Positions 35,526 to 43,227 of a stretch of 64,000 nt of DNA are shown here, one piece after another; the first letter of the stretch is position 1; each line of letters starts with the position of its first letter. The stretch comes from Jiangella endophytica. GTDB taxonomy: Bacteria; Actinomycetota; Actinomycetes; Jiangellales; Jiangellaceae. The stretch lies in NCBI RefSeq assembly GCF_003427025.1, contig NZ_QVAI01000021.1:62001-126000 (forward strand), written 5' to 3'. The translations under genes were made by a program, and so were the position numbers. Below the pieces are notes generated by a model. The model was not told the origin of the DNA and ran no database searches. It worked only from the letters and a program-made list of their open reading frames with translations.

Positions 35526-36075
35526 GGTCGAGGCGCATCGTCACGCGGGTGGGGGAGCGGCGCACCACCTCGGTGAAGCCGGCCCGCTCGAACAGCGACC
35601 GGGAGCCGACGAACAGGGAGTCGGGGTGGCTGCGCTCGGGTTTGTCGACGGGGTACGCCTCGAGCATGCCGGCGCCGTGCTGGCGGGCGTGCTCGACGGC
35701 GGCCGCGACCAGCCGGTGCTGCACGCCCCGGCGGCGGAACGTCCTGGCGACGAACGTGCAGATGACCGACCACACCGGTGTGTCGTCGACCTGCTTCATG
35801 ACGCGCGACCGCTCGAGGCGCCGGTAGTCGGGCCGCGGGCCGAGGCTGATCCAGCCGGCCGGCTCGTCGTCGACGTACCCGATCAGGCCGGGCGTGACGC
35901 CGTCGCCGTCGACCAGGGCGCGCAGGCCGGCCTTGGCGCCGGGCTCCGGACTCGCCGCGCGGAAGTGCATGCAGTAGCAGCCGCGCACGACCGCGTTGCC
36001 GCGGACCTCGAACAGCTCCTCGAGCTGCGGCCAGGTCTCTGCGGTGAGCGGCCGGGTCCGGAACGCGTACGACAT
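35518..36075 (-). CDS. GNAT-family N-acetyltransferase
   Basis: A 185-residue acetyltransferase. The acetyl-CoA site is the beta4-alpha3 segment WSVICTFVARTFRRRGVQHRLVAAAVEHA (catalytic-fold R-R-x-G-V motif), followed by LEAYPVDKP and the SLFERAGFTEV closing strand. The N-terminal half contains RGCYCMHFR. The acceptor is unknown. The ATG at 36075 is preceded by the Lrp gene stop 32 bp away, so SAV_915-Lrp-GNAT may be one transcript. It overlaps the convergent dehydratase gene by 8 bp. Confidence 0.88.
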   Translation of the reverse strand: MSYAFRTRPLTAETWPQLEELFEVRGNAVVRGCYCMHFRAASPEPGAKAGLRALVDGDGVTPGLIGYVDDEPAGWISLGPRPDYRRLERSRVMKQVDDTPVWSVICTFVARTFRRRGVQHRLVAAAVEHARQHGAGMLEAYPVDKPERSHPDSLFVGSRSLFERAGFTEVVRRSPTRVTMRLDLS

Positions 36076-36107
36076 GGCCCACAGGCTAGGGGGTGTCGCC
36101 GACAGCG

Positions 36108-36554
36108 TCAGTCGGTCAGGTGGCCGCCGAGGTCCGGAACCGTGTGCAGCACCATGCTCGTCGACGTGCGTTCGGCGCCGCCGTGCGCGGTCAGCTCGCG
36201 CACCTCGTCGTCCAGGTCGCCAAGGTCGCGGCAGGCCAGGTGGACCGCGTAGTCGGCGTCGCCGGCCAGCCGCCAGGCCGCGGTCACCGCCGGCCGGCCG
36301 CCGAGCCATTTCTCGAAGATCGGCCGCTCCGTCGCCGGCGCCAGCCCGACCCGCACCACCGCCTGCACCGGCCGGCCGACGGCGTCGAGGTCGACCTGGG
36401 CCCGGAAGCCGGCGATGACGCCGGCCTCCTCCAGCCGCCGGACCCGTACCGACATCGCCGACACGCTCAGCCCGGACCGCCGCGCGAGCACCTGCAGCGG
36501 GGAGCGGCCGATCCGCAGCAGCTGGCCCAGGATCACCCGGTCGACGGCGTCCAT
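36108..36554 (-). CDS. Lrp/AsnC-family transcriptional regulator
   Basis: A 148-residue feast/famine regulator. The N-terminal helix-turn-helix is MDAVDRVILGQLLRIGRSPLQ-type followed by LARRSGLSVSAMSVRVRRLEEAGVI; the C-terminal RAM domain (VVRVGLAPATE to VLHTVPDLGG) would bind an amino acid or small ligand. The ATG at 36554 is 7 bp after the stop of the SAV_915-type gene, so they form an operon. The target genes are not obvious; the adjacent GNAT enzyme is one possibility. Confidence 0.9.
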   Translation of the reverse strand: MDAVDRVILGQLLRIGRSPLQVLARRSGLSVSAMSVRVRRLEEAGVIAGFRAQVDLDAVGRPVQAVVRVGLAPATERPIFEKWLGGRPAVTAAWRLAGDADYAVHLACRDLGDLDDEVRELTAHGGAERTSTSMVLHTVPDLGGHLTD

Positions 36555-36561
36555 CTCACGC

Positions 36562-36846
36562 TCAGGCCGCACGACGGGCGCCCACCGGCACCGGAGGTGC
36601 GACGAGGACCGGGTCGACCTGGATGCGCCCGACACCGAGCGGGGCGAGCAGCGCGCGCTCGGCGGCGAGGCCGAGCCGGATCCACTGCTGGCTCGGGCCC
36701 ATGGCGGCGGCGAGGGCTTCGGCGCTGGTGAAGGCCAGACCGACGCGGCCACCCTCCGGGAGCCGCGCGGTGACGACGGCCCGACATGACGTCGGCGGCT
36801 GACCGGCCGGGCGGACGGGGACGAACAACGGCTGTGAGTGCTCCAT
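36562..36846 (-). CDS. SAV_915-type small protein
   Basis: A 94-residue cytosolic protein. It resembles actinobacterial SAV_915 / SseB-like proteins in the order LFVPVRP, VGLAFTSAEALAAAMGPSQQWIRL and RALLAPLGVGRIQVDPVLV. The family function is unknown; the SseB-like fold occurs in small accessory proteins. It is the first gene of an apparent three-gene minus-strand unit with Lrp and GNAT genes. The ATG is at 36846. Confidence 0.75.
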   Translation of the reverse strand: MEHSQPLFVPVRPAGQPPTSCRAVVTARLPEGGRVGLAFTSAEALAAAMGPSQQWIRLGLAAERALLAPLGVGRIQVDPVLVAPPVPVGARRAA

Positions 36847-36947
36847 GCCGACGACGCTAGGGTCGCGCCGGCCGGCGGGGACAGGATCTTCACGCGTTCT
36901 ACACGGCGGCGACCGGAATCTTTGCGTCCACTTGACGATCAGAGGGG

Positions 36948-37646
36948 TTGGATGTGTCCGGGGACCCTGTCACGATGATCGTCGTGACCCCGACACGCGC
37001 CCGTCGGCCGTCCTCCGCTCAGCTCGACCGCGCCCGGTCGGCCGCGCTGGGAGCCCTCGAGGATTCCGCCGCCGTCGAGAACCTCCGGCTCTTCTACGAC
37101 CGCGACTCCAACTACGCCGGCCGCAGCTTCCTCGCCGTCGGCCCCGTCGAGTACGACTCCATCACCGCTGCCGACCTCTACGCCACGTCGCTGCTCGGCA
37201 TCAGCGTCGGGCCGCGGGCGGGGCGGCAGCTGCTGCAGGGCGGCACGCACCGCAACGACGCCCTCAAGGCGTTACGCATGGTGCCGGCCGAGACCGACCT
37301 CGCCGACGCCGACGACACCGTCCTCGACGCCGCCGAGAACCTGCACCTGCACCTGAAGAACGCCCTCGGCGGCAACAAGTGGGTGGCGGCGTCCAAGCTG
37401 TGCGCCCGCAAACGACCCCGTCTGTTCCCCGTCCGCGACTCCCTCGTCACCCGCGCCCTCCTCGGCGTCGGCCAGGACCGCCGCGTCGACTGGCTCGTCT
37501 ACCAGCACCTCATCACCGACGCCGACGTGCGGCGGCAGCTCGAGAAGGTGACGCAGGAATCGGCGATCCGCGAGTCCGACCTGCACGACCCGCCCCTGCG
37601 CATCCTCGACGTCGTGCTCTGGATGCACGTCAAGACGACGGGCTGA
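36948..37646 (+). CDS. DUF6308-family protein
   Basis: A 232-residue protein of a widespread actinobacterial family of unknown role. The recognisable core is YDSITAADLYATSLLG, LLQGGTHRNDALKALRMVP, the basic stretch WVAASKLCARKRPRLFPVRDSLV and the C-terminal LRILDVVLWMHVK. There is no export signal or membrane helix. The start at 36948 follows AGAGGGG; an ATG at 36975 is an alternative. The tRNA-Leu lies 28 bp downstream on the other strand. Orphan DUF6308 genes are often found singly, so no pathway can be inferred. Confidence 0.75.
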   Translation: MDVSGDPVTMIVVTPTRARRPSSAQLDRARSAALGALEDSAAVENLRLFYDRDSNYAGRSFLAVGPVEYDSITAADLYATSLLGISVGPRAGRQLLQGGTHRNDALKALRMVPAETDLADADDTVLDAAENLHLHLKNALGGNKWVAASKLCARKRPRLFPVRDSLVTRALLGVGQDRRVDWLVYQHLITDADVRRQLEKVTQESAIRESDLHDPPLRILDVVLWMHVKTTG

Positions 37647-37674
37647 CACCCCGGTCCTGGTACGGAGTGCCCGG

Positions 37675-37756
37675 TGCGGGAGAGGGGACTTGAACCCCTA
37701 CGTCCGAAGACACCAGAACCTAAATCTGGCGCGTCTGCCGATTCCGCCACTCCCGC
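37675..37756 (-). tRNA. tRNA-Leu (anticodon UAG)
   Basis: The minus strand folds into a class II tRNA of 82 nt: acceptor GCGGGAG/CTCCCGC, D-arm with GGCGGAATCGGCAGACGC, anticodon stem CCAGA/TCTGG around loop TTTAGGT (anticodon UAG, reading CUA/CUN), a variable arm with TGTCTTCGGACG, and T-loop GTTCAAGTCCC. The discriminator is A and no CCA is encoded. Confidence 0.97.
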
Positions 37757-37807
37757 GCACCGGCCATCGTAGGGCAGCTTGCCCGGCGCCGCCGTGCGGC
37801 CGGACGC

Positions 37808-39610
37808 TCAGGGGAGCGACCAGGTCATGCCGATGGGCTGCATGCGCTGCCCGACCACCGTGGCCGAGCCGTCGGTGTCGACGGAGAGGATGAAGGTGGC
37901 GTTCTGGGAGATCTCCGCCTGCGAGATCTGCGACCCGCCGGGGATGGTGCCGAGCCCGGCCGCCTCGATCACCACCGAGAAGCCGGGGTTCACCGTCACC
38001 GACTGCGTGCAGCTGATCGACGCCAGCGCGACGGCGCCGTACTCGGTCTGCAACCAGTGGACGTCGTCGGCATCCTCGACGGCGCAGCTGCGGGTCGCGG
38101 TGCCGAACTCCGGCGGGGCGGTGTCCAGCTGCAGGCCGTGGCCCGGCAGGTTGGAGAGGCCGTCGGCGAGGGTGAGGTCGATGCCCTCGGGCTCCTCACC
38201 GGTCTCGCCGTAGGCGCGCAGCGCCTCGAGCACCTCGTCACCCCGGCGGGCGGCGGCGTCGTCGGCGACGACGGCGGCACCGCCGGCGGTCAGCGGGGCG
38301 GTGACGGACGTGCCCTCGGCGGGGTGGACGGCGAGGCTGGCCAGCCACGGCGACGCGGCGTTCTCGCGGGTGAGCAGGAACCACGACGGCGCGCCGCCGG
38401 CGGAGGACTCACCGGTGACGATGGCCCACATCGGGTACTCGCCGACCTGCGGCGACAGCACCACCGAGGGGGTGACGGACGTCGGCAGGCCCTCCGGCAC
38501 GACGCCGGTGACCTGCTGCTCCTCGGCCGCGAACTGCGACGTCGCCAGCAGGGCGCCGCCCTCGACCTCGGCCAGCGGTGCGGCGTCGGAGCCGCCGGCG
38601 GCCGCGCCGACGACCTCGTTGTACTGCTCGAAGAAGCCCTCGGCCCGGTCGGACGTGATCGCCGGGATCAGCGCGTCACGAGCGCCCTGGTCGACCTCGC
38701 CGGGCACCTGGGCGCACGCGGTGACCAGACCCGACAGCCCGAGCACGACGGCGATCCGCGCGGACGGCTTCGGCGGCGGCGCGGGCGCCGGAGGCGGCGG
38801 CGTGCGCTCGGGCAGCGGCCGCTTCGGCAGCGGGGTGACGGTCGCGATCGTCTCCTTCGCCGGCTCCGCGGCCGGTTCCTCGGCCGGCTTCGGCGCCGGC
38901 TCGCCCGGCTCCTCGGGCGGCTTCGGCGGCTCGTCCTTCTTCTCCTCGGGGGCCTTCTCGTCGTCGGGGACGGCGCGCAGCGCACGCCTGCGCCGTCGCC
39001 GCCGCAGCCAGATCAGCAGAACGCCGCCGGCGATCAGCAGCAGCCCGCCCGCACCCACCAGCACACCGGTCAGGAAGATGCCGTCGACCTCGGCGCCGAA
39101 GCTCAGCTCGACGTCCAGCGCCTCACCCGACGCCGACGGTGACATGACGACGACCCGGACCGGCTCGTCGGTCAGCTCGTACGAGACGCCACGCCAGCCG
39201 GGCCCGGACGAGCTCGACTCCCACCAGTCCAGGTCGCCGGGCGGCGCGGCCGGCGCGGGACTGCCCGGCTCCGACGACGACGTCACCTCGCCGCGCAGGT
39301 CCGCCGCCGTCACCGTCTGCTGGCCCACGCCGTCGAGGTAGGAGTCGACGTGGATGCGGTGCGCGACGCCCACGAACACGTCGCTGTCGTCGGCCGTCCG
39401 CGCGCTGACGTGCAGGACGGGGCCGGTCACCGTCGCGATGCCCACCGCGGTGGCCGCGACCGAGCCCTCACCGGAGACGTCGGCGCGTGCGTACTCGACG
39501 GTGTCGTCGGGACCGACGTAGATCGCGGTCGCCGCGCCGGCCAGGAGCAGCGGCGTGCCGAGGACGATCAGCGCGACGGCGAGGACGGTGCGCAGGCGGG
39601 CACGTGTCAC
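37808..39610 (-). CDS. Large membrane protein with DUF8094-like domain
   Basis: A 600-residue protein in four parts. Residues 10-30 form a first helix, about 35-175 an extracytoplasmic domain (WRGVSYELTDEPVRVVVM), 180-202 a second helix followed by eight arginines, and 205-285 a Glu/Lys/Pro-rich linker. Then a third hydrophobic stretch ending in the lipobox-like LVTAC (Cys299) leads into a 300-residue domain (QVPGEVDQGARDALIP to IGMTWSLP) like that of actinobacterial DUF8094 lipoproteins. It may be a fusion of a membrane protein and a former lipoprotein. Its start overlaps the stop of the peroxiredoxin gene. Function is unknown. Confidence 0.75.
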   Translation of the reverse strand: MTRARLRTVLAVALIVLGTPLLLAGAATAIYVGPDDTVEYARADVSGEGSVAATAVGIATVTGPVLHVSARTADDSDVFVGVAHRIHVDSYLDGVGQQTVTAADLRGEVTSSSEPGSPAPAAPPGDLDWWESSSSGPGWRGVSYELTDEPVRVVVMSPSASGEALDVELSFGAEVDGIFLTGVLVGAGGLLLIAGGVLLIWLRRRRRRRALRAVPDDEKAPEEKKDEPPKPPEEPGEPAPKPAEEPAAEPAKETIATVTPLPKRPLPERTPPPPAPAPPPKPSARIAVVLGLSGLVTACAQVPGEVDQGARDALIPAITSDRAEGFFEQYNEVVGAAAGGSDAAPLAEVEGGALLATSQFAAEEQQVTGVVPEGLPTSVTPSVVLSPQVGEYPMWAIVTGESSAGGAPSWFLLTRENAASPWLASLAVHPAEGTSVTAPLTAGGAAVVADDAAARRGDEVLEALRAYGETGEEPEGIDLTLADGLSNLPGHGLQLDTAPPEFGTATRSCAVEDADDVHWLQTEYGAVALASISCTQSVTVNPGFSVVIEAAGLGTIPGGSQISQAEISQNATFILSVDTDGSATVVGQRMQPIGMTWSLP

Positions 39611-40092
39611 GCCGCGTCGAGCCCCAGATCGCGTCGGAGCTTGGCGACGTGCCCGGTCGCCTTGACGTTGTACATGGCCTTCTCGACCTTGCCGTCGGCG
39701 TCGATGACGAACGTCGACCGGATGACGCCCTGCACGACCTTGCCGTACAGCTTCTTCTCACCGAACGCGCCGTAGGCCTCGAGCGTCGTGCGGTCGACGT
39801 CGGACAGCAGCGGGAACGTGAGGTGATCGTGCTCGCGGAACTGCGCCAGCTTGGCCGGCGCGTCGGGGGAGATGCCGAGGACGGCGTAGCCGGCGCCCTG
39901 CAGCGACGCGAGGTTGTCGCGGAAGTCGCAGGCCTGTGTGGTGCAGCCCGGAGTCATCGCGGCGGGGTAGAAGTAGACGACGACCCGCTGCCCCCGGTAG
40001 TCGGTGAGCGAGACGGGCTTGCCGTCGGCGTCGGGAAGCGTGAAATCGGGCGCGGCGTCGCCCGTGGAGAGTCGCGAGTCAGTCACGTTCAC
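39607..40092 (-). CDS. bcp: Thioredoxin-dependent peroxiredoxin (Bcp/PrxQ type)
   Basis: A 161-residue cytosolic peroxidase that reduces hydrogen peroxide and organic peroxides. The peroxidatic Cys50 and resolving Cys55 lie in AMTPGCTTQACDFRD, the PrxQ arrangement with both on one helix. VVVYFYPAAMTPG, VLGISPDAP and FPLLSDVDR are further landmarks. The start is GTG at 40092, or 40086 two codons later. It is cotranscribed with the DUF8094 protein gene (4-bp overlap) and divergent from the DUF3618 gene. Confidence 0.95.
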   Translation of the reverse strand: MNVTDSRLSTGDAAPDFTLPDADGKPVSLTDYRGQRVVVYFYPAAMTPGCTTQACDFRDNLASLQGAGYAVLGISPDAPAKLAQFREHDHLTFPLLSDVDRTTLEAYGAFGEKKLYGKVVQGVIRSTFVIDADGKVEKAMYNVKATGHVAKLRRDLGLDAA

Positions 40093-40136
40093 ACCGTATC
40101 CATACGGGTGGGCGGTCGCATCGGTACGGTAGATCC

Positions 40137-40472
40137 GTGTCCGCCGCGGATCAGAAACCGACCGAGCCGGTGCTGCCGGCGTCGCGACAGCCGGTGCCGA
40201 TGGCGCCGGAGGTGCAGGCCGAGCTGGCCAAGCGTGGCCGCAGCGTGCGCCAGATCGAGACCGACATCGCCGCCCGCACCGAGCGGCTGGCCGCCAACAT
40301 CGACGACCTGACCTCGCGCCTGGCGCCGTCCCGGCTGGTCAAGGACTCGACGGCGAGCCTGCGGGCGCGGCTGACCACGCCCGAGGGCAACCCCCGGCTC
40401 GAGGTGCTCGGCGCCGCCGCCGGTGCGGCGCTGGTGGTCGGGCTGCTGCTGTGGCGGGCACGGCGGCGCTGA
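40137..40472 (+). CDS. DUF3618-domain protein
   Basis: A 111-residue protein with a Pro-rich N-terminus, the DUF3618 helix RQIETDIAARTERLAANIDDLTSRL (about 38-62), and one C-terminal membrane helix (VLGAAAGAALVVGLLLW) ending in RARRR. Such proteins are small tail-anchored membrane proteins of unknown role, common in actinobacteria. The GTG at 40137 lies 44 bp from the divergent peroxiredoxin start. The GroES-like gene starts 31 bp downstream on the same strand. Confidence 0.85.
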   Translation: MSAADQKPTEPVLPASRQPVPMAPEVQAELAKRGRSVRQIETDIAARTERLAANIDDLTSRLAPSRLVKDSTASLRARLTTPEGNPRLEVLGAAAGAALVVGLLLWRARRR

Positions 40473-40503
40473 CCACCCTCATCCGGACGTACTCTCTACT
40501 GTT

Positions 40504-40836
40504 GTGACCTCCCAGGACCCCGACAAGCTGCCCATCCGCATGCTGCACGACCGCGTGCTGGTCTCGCAGGACGGCGAGGACGGCGAGCGCCGCTCGTCCG
40601 CCGGCATCGTCATCCCGGCCACGGCCGCCATGGGACGGCGGCTGGCCTGGGCGCGGGTCGTCGCGGTCGGCGCCAACGTGCGCACCGTCGAGGTCGGTGA
40701 CCGCGTGCTGTTCGACCCCGAGGACAAGGCCGAGGTCGAGGTGCGCAGCGAGACGTACGTGCTGCTGCGCGAGCGCGACCTGCATGCCGTCGCGTCCGAG
40801 CGGCTCAGCGACGGGCAGACCGGCCTCTACCTGTAG
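40504..40836 (+). CDS. GroES-family co-chaperonin-like protein
   Basis: A 110-residue GroES-fold protein. It shows LPIRMLHDRVLVSQ, the mobile-loop region SSAGIVIPATAAMGRRL, RVVAVGANVRTVEVGDRVLFDPED and a C-terminal extension ERDLHAVASERLSDGQTGLYL longer than canonical GroES. No groEL is adjacent, and actinomycetes usually carry the main groES next to groEL elsewhere, so this is likely a paralogue with a separate role. The frame is open upstream; the GTG at 40504 gives the usual start. Confidence 0.85.
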   Translation: MTSQDPDKLPIRMLHDRVLVSQDGEDGERRSSAGIVIPATAAMGRRLAWARVVAVGANVRTVEVGDRVLFDPEDKAEVEVRSETYVLLRERDLHAVASERLSDGQTGLYL

Positions 40837-40873
40837 TCACCCGGCGGTGCCCCGGCGCTCTACGATCGGGGAT

Positions 40874-42040
40874 GTGCCCGGACCGCCCGACAACCCGTCG
40901 TCGCAGCGACGTGATGAGGCGCTCGAGGCGCTCGCGCAGCGGTCCAAGGAGAGTGCCGGTACGCGGCTGCGACGGGTCCGGCTCACGGCGCTGCCGATCG
41001 TGCAGTCGGCGCTCGGCGCGGCGCTGGCCTGGTGGCTGGCGACGATCCCGCCGATCGACCACGCCCAGCCGTTCTTCGCGCCGATCTCCGCGCTGATCAT
41101 CCTGGGCGGCGGGCTCGGCCAGCGGCTGCCGCGGGTGCTCGAGCTGGTCGGCGGCGTGGCGGTCGGCGTGCTGGTGGGCGACCTGCTGGTGTCGTGGATC
41201 GGTGGCGGCGTCGTGCAGCTGGCGGTCGTGGTCGCGCTGGCGATGATCGCGGCGGTGCTGGTCAACGGCGGCCCGCTGATCGTCACCCAGGCCGCGGCGT
41301 CCGCCGTCCTCGTCGTCGCGCTGGCGCCGGCCGTGCCCGACGGCCTCAACCTCGACCGGTTCGTCGACGCGCTGATCGGCTGCTGCGTCGGGCTGGTCAT
41401 CAGCATCGTGCTGCTGCCGTTGAACCCGGTCGTGGCGGCGCGGCGGCAGATCGACCCGCTGCTCACCACCGTCGCTGAGGTCATGGAGTCCTCGGCGCAT
41501 GCCCTGGCCGAGCGCGACCGGAGCGCGGCCACCGAGGCGCTGGAGCGCGCCCGCGACACTCAGACCGACGTCGACGCCATGCACTCCGCGCTGGAGGGGG
41601 CCAACGAGGTGGCCCGCATCGCGCCGGTCCGCTGGCAGAAGCGCGGCCACCTCGCCGCCTACCTCGACGTCGCCACGCCGCTGGACTACATGACCCGCAA
41701 CACCCGCGTGCTGTGCCGGCACGTCATCAGCCTGCTGCAGCGCGACGAGCCGGTGCCGCGGGTGCTGCCGCAGTCGCTGCGGGCGCTGGCCGGTGCCGTC
41801 CGCCTGCTCCGCATCGACCTCGAACGCGGCGACGAGCCGAGCGAGGCCCGCGTGTCCGCCGTCGAGTCCGCCCGCATGGCGACCGAGGCGCTGGACCACA
41901 CCGGCGGTTTCGCCGGGCAGGTCGTGATCGCCCAGGTCCGGTCCCTCGCGGTCGACGTCCTGCTGGCGACCGGCCTGAGCCGCGACGAGGTCCAGGAGCT
42001 GCTGCCCGGCCTGCCCGAGGGTCCGGTCAGCTACGGCTGA
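40874..42040 (+). CDS. FUSC/aromatic-acid-exporter-type membrane protein
   Basis: A 388-residue membrane protein. The N-terminal half has about six helices (LPIVQSALGAALAWWLA, PFFAPISALIILGGGLGQRLPR, then paired helices to LDRFVDALIGCCVGLVISIVLLPLNP), as in FUSC/ArAE transporters; the C-terminal half is a cytosolic helical domain. It should move small organic acids or be a related channel, but the substrate is unknown. GTG 40874 is chosen because the first helix follows soon after; the upstream frame overlaps the GroES-like gene. A perfect palindrome begins 72 bp downstream. Confidence 0.85.
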   Translation: MPGPPDNPSSQRRDEALEALAQRSKESAGTRLRRVRLTALPIVQSALGAALAWWLATIPPIDHAQPFFAPISALIILGGGLGQRLPRVLELVGGVAVGVLVGDLLVSWIGGGVVQLAVVVALAMIAAVLVNGGPLIVTQAAASAVLVVALAPAVPDGLNLDRFVDALIGCCVGLVISIVLLPLNPVVAARRQIDPLLTTVAEVMESSAHALAERDRSAATEALERARDTQTDVDAMHSALEGANEVARIAPVRWQKRGHLAAYLDVATPLDYMTRNTRVLCRHVISLLQRDEPVPRVLPQSLRALAGAVRLLRIDLERGDEPSEARVSAVESARMATEALDHTGGFAGQVVIAQVRSLAVDVLLATGLSRDEVQELLPGLPEGPVSYG

Positions 42041-42112
42041 CCCGCGGCCCGCGCCTCGTCGCTGTCTCGCCCGCCGCCGTGGCCCTGCCGCCCACAGCCC
42101 GCGTCGACCCGT

Positions 42113-42169
42113 TGATCATGGAGAAGTCGGGGTTCTCCGCCGCTCGGAACCCCGACTTCTCCATGATCA
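42113..42169. terminator. TGATCATGGAG palindrome at the 3' end of the DUF559 nuclease gene
   Basis: Perfect 23-bp arms (42113-42135 and 42147-42169) begin TGATCATGGAGAAGTCGGGG and enclose an 11-nt loop. The last bases form the TGA stop of the minus-strand nuclease (42167-42169). The same arm sequence recurs at 43118-43174, beyond the nuclease start. Confidence 0.9.
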
Positions 42170-43063
42170 GCCGATGGCTGCGGAGCGGAGTTGGACGTGG
42201 CGGCGGATGCGGTCGATGGTCCGCTGACGGTGACGGAGGACGTCGTCGGCGGTGAGCACGATGACGATCCAGCCGGCGTCGCGCAGTTGTTCGTCGCGGA
42301 ACCGGTCGCGACGCCATTGGCGTTGGTCGGTGCGGTGGTGATCGCCGTCGTACTCGATGGCGATGCGCAGCCGCGGGTACGACAGGTCGGGGCGGGCGAG
42401 CCAGGCGCCGGTGTCGTCGATGACGTTCACTCCCACCTCGGGGCAAGGAAGGCCGGCCGCGACGATGAGCAGGCGGACGCGCGTCTCCATGGGCGAGTCG
42501 ACGCCGGGACGGATCATTCGGAGCGCCTCGCGGGCACGGACGATGCCCCGCCGTCGGGTCAGCCCGCAGACCTCGTCGTGCAGACCTTCGGGCGTGGTCC
42601 AGCGGCGCAGCATGGCGTCGCCGAGTGCGACGAGGTCATCCAGCCGCCAGGTGGCGGCCAGGTGGACGAACGTGCGTTCCGGCGCGACGACCGGCAGGCC
42701 GTGGACGTCGATGACGGTGCCCGGGTCCAGTCCGGTGCGGGCGTCGGTTCGATCCAGACGCGGCACTACGGCGCCGGGCGGCACGATGACGTCGACGCGT
42801 CCGTCGAACTCCGCGACAGGCAGGTCGCACAGCAACGCGGCGGTTTCGTGGCTGAACGCGACCTCGCGGGGGAGTGCGAGGCGGGCGGCCCGGCACGTCG
42901 TGACGAGTGTGTCCGGCAGCGATGCGGGGACGCGCACACCGCGGAACGGCCGCCGGAACCGCGGCCCGTCGAGGACGTCGACGGGTACGCCCGCCGACCT
43001 CGCGTGGCGGACGCGGAAGGGTCGCGAGCAGAACGGTTCGGGGATGACGACGCGGCGTGGCAT
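42167..43063 (-). CDS. DUF559/Vsr-fold endonuclease-domain protein
   Basis: A 298-residue protein. The N-terminal part resembles AbiEi/DUF559-associated helix-turn-helix proteins (VFSHETAALLCDLPVAE-type, DVIVPPG, GLPVVAPERTFVHLA). The C-terminal domain is a Vsr-like nuclease: SPMETRVRLLIVAAGLP, the catalytic block LARPDLSYPRLRIAIEYDGDHHR, then RDRFRDEQLRDAGWIVIVLTADDV. Such solitary nucleases are abundant in actinobacteria with unknown roles. The ATG is at 43063. It lies between two palindromes with the same arms, and a DnaA-box-like TTATCCACA precedes it (43104-43112). Confidence 0.85.
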   Translation of the reverse strand: MPRRVVIPEPFCSRPFRVRHARSAGVPVDVLDGPRFRRPFRGVRVPASLPDTLVTTCRAARLALPREVAFSHETAALLCDLPVAEFDGRVDVIVPPGAVVPRLDRTDARTGLDPGTVIDVHGLPVVAPERTFVHLAATWRLDDLVALGDAMLRRWTTPEGLHDEVCGLTRRRGIVRAREALRMIRPGVDSPMETRVRLLIVAAGLPCPEVGVNVIDDTGAWLARPDLSYPRLRIAIEYDGDHHRTDQRQWRRDRFRDEQLRDAGWIVIVLTADDVLRHRQRTIDRIRRHVQLRSAAIG

Positions 43064-43117
43064 CGCCCGATCATGACCGGTCCCGGATGATCTTGATCAG
43101 CGTTATCCACAGGCAAG

Positions 43118-43174
43118 TTGATCATGGAGAAGTCGGGGTTCCGAGTGACGGGGAGTCACGACTTCTCCATGATC
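43118..43174. repeat. TGATCATGGAG palindrome upstream of the DUF559 gene
   Basis: TTGATCATGGAGAAGTCG (43118-43135) pairs over 16 bp with 43159-43174; the 23-nt loop contains a smaller TGAC/GTCA hairpin. The first 22 bases of the unit match the palindrome at 42113-42169. It also lies 54 bp beyond the stop of the LigD-type gene, which it may terminate. Confidence 0.85.
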
Positions 43175-43227
43175 GACAGTGGGCCGGGGGTGGACGTTGG
43201 ACGGGGGTGGAGGTCGGGCCGGGACGG

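Noticed and set aside
43104-43112. TTATCCACA as a sign of a replication origin
   Set aside because: It is a single DnaA-box-like site without a cluster, dnaA/dnaN genes or an AT-rich unwinding region.
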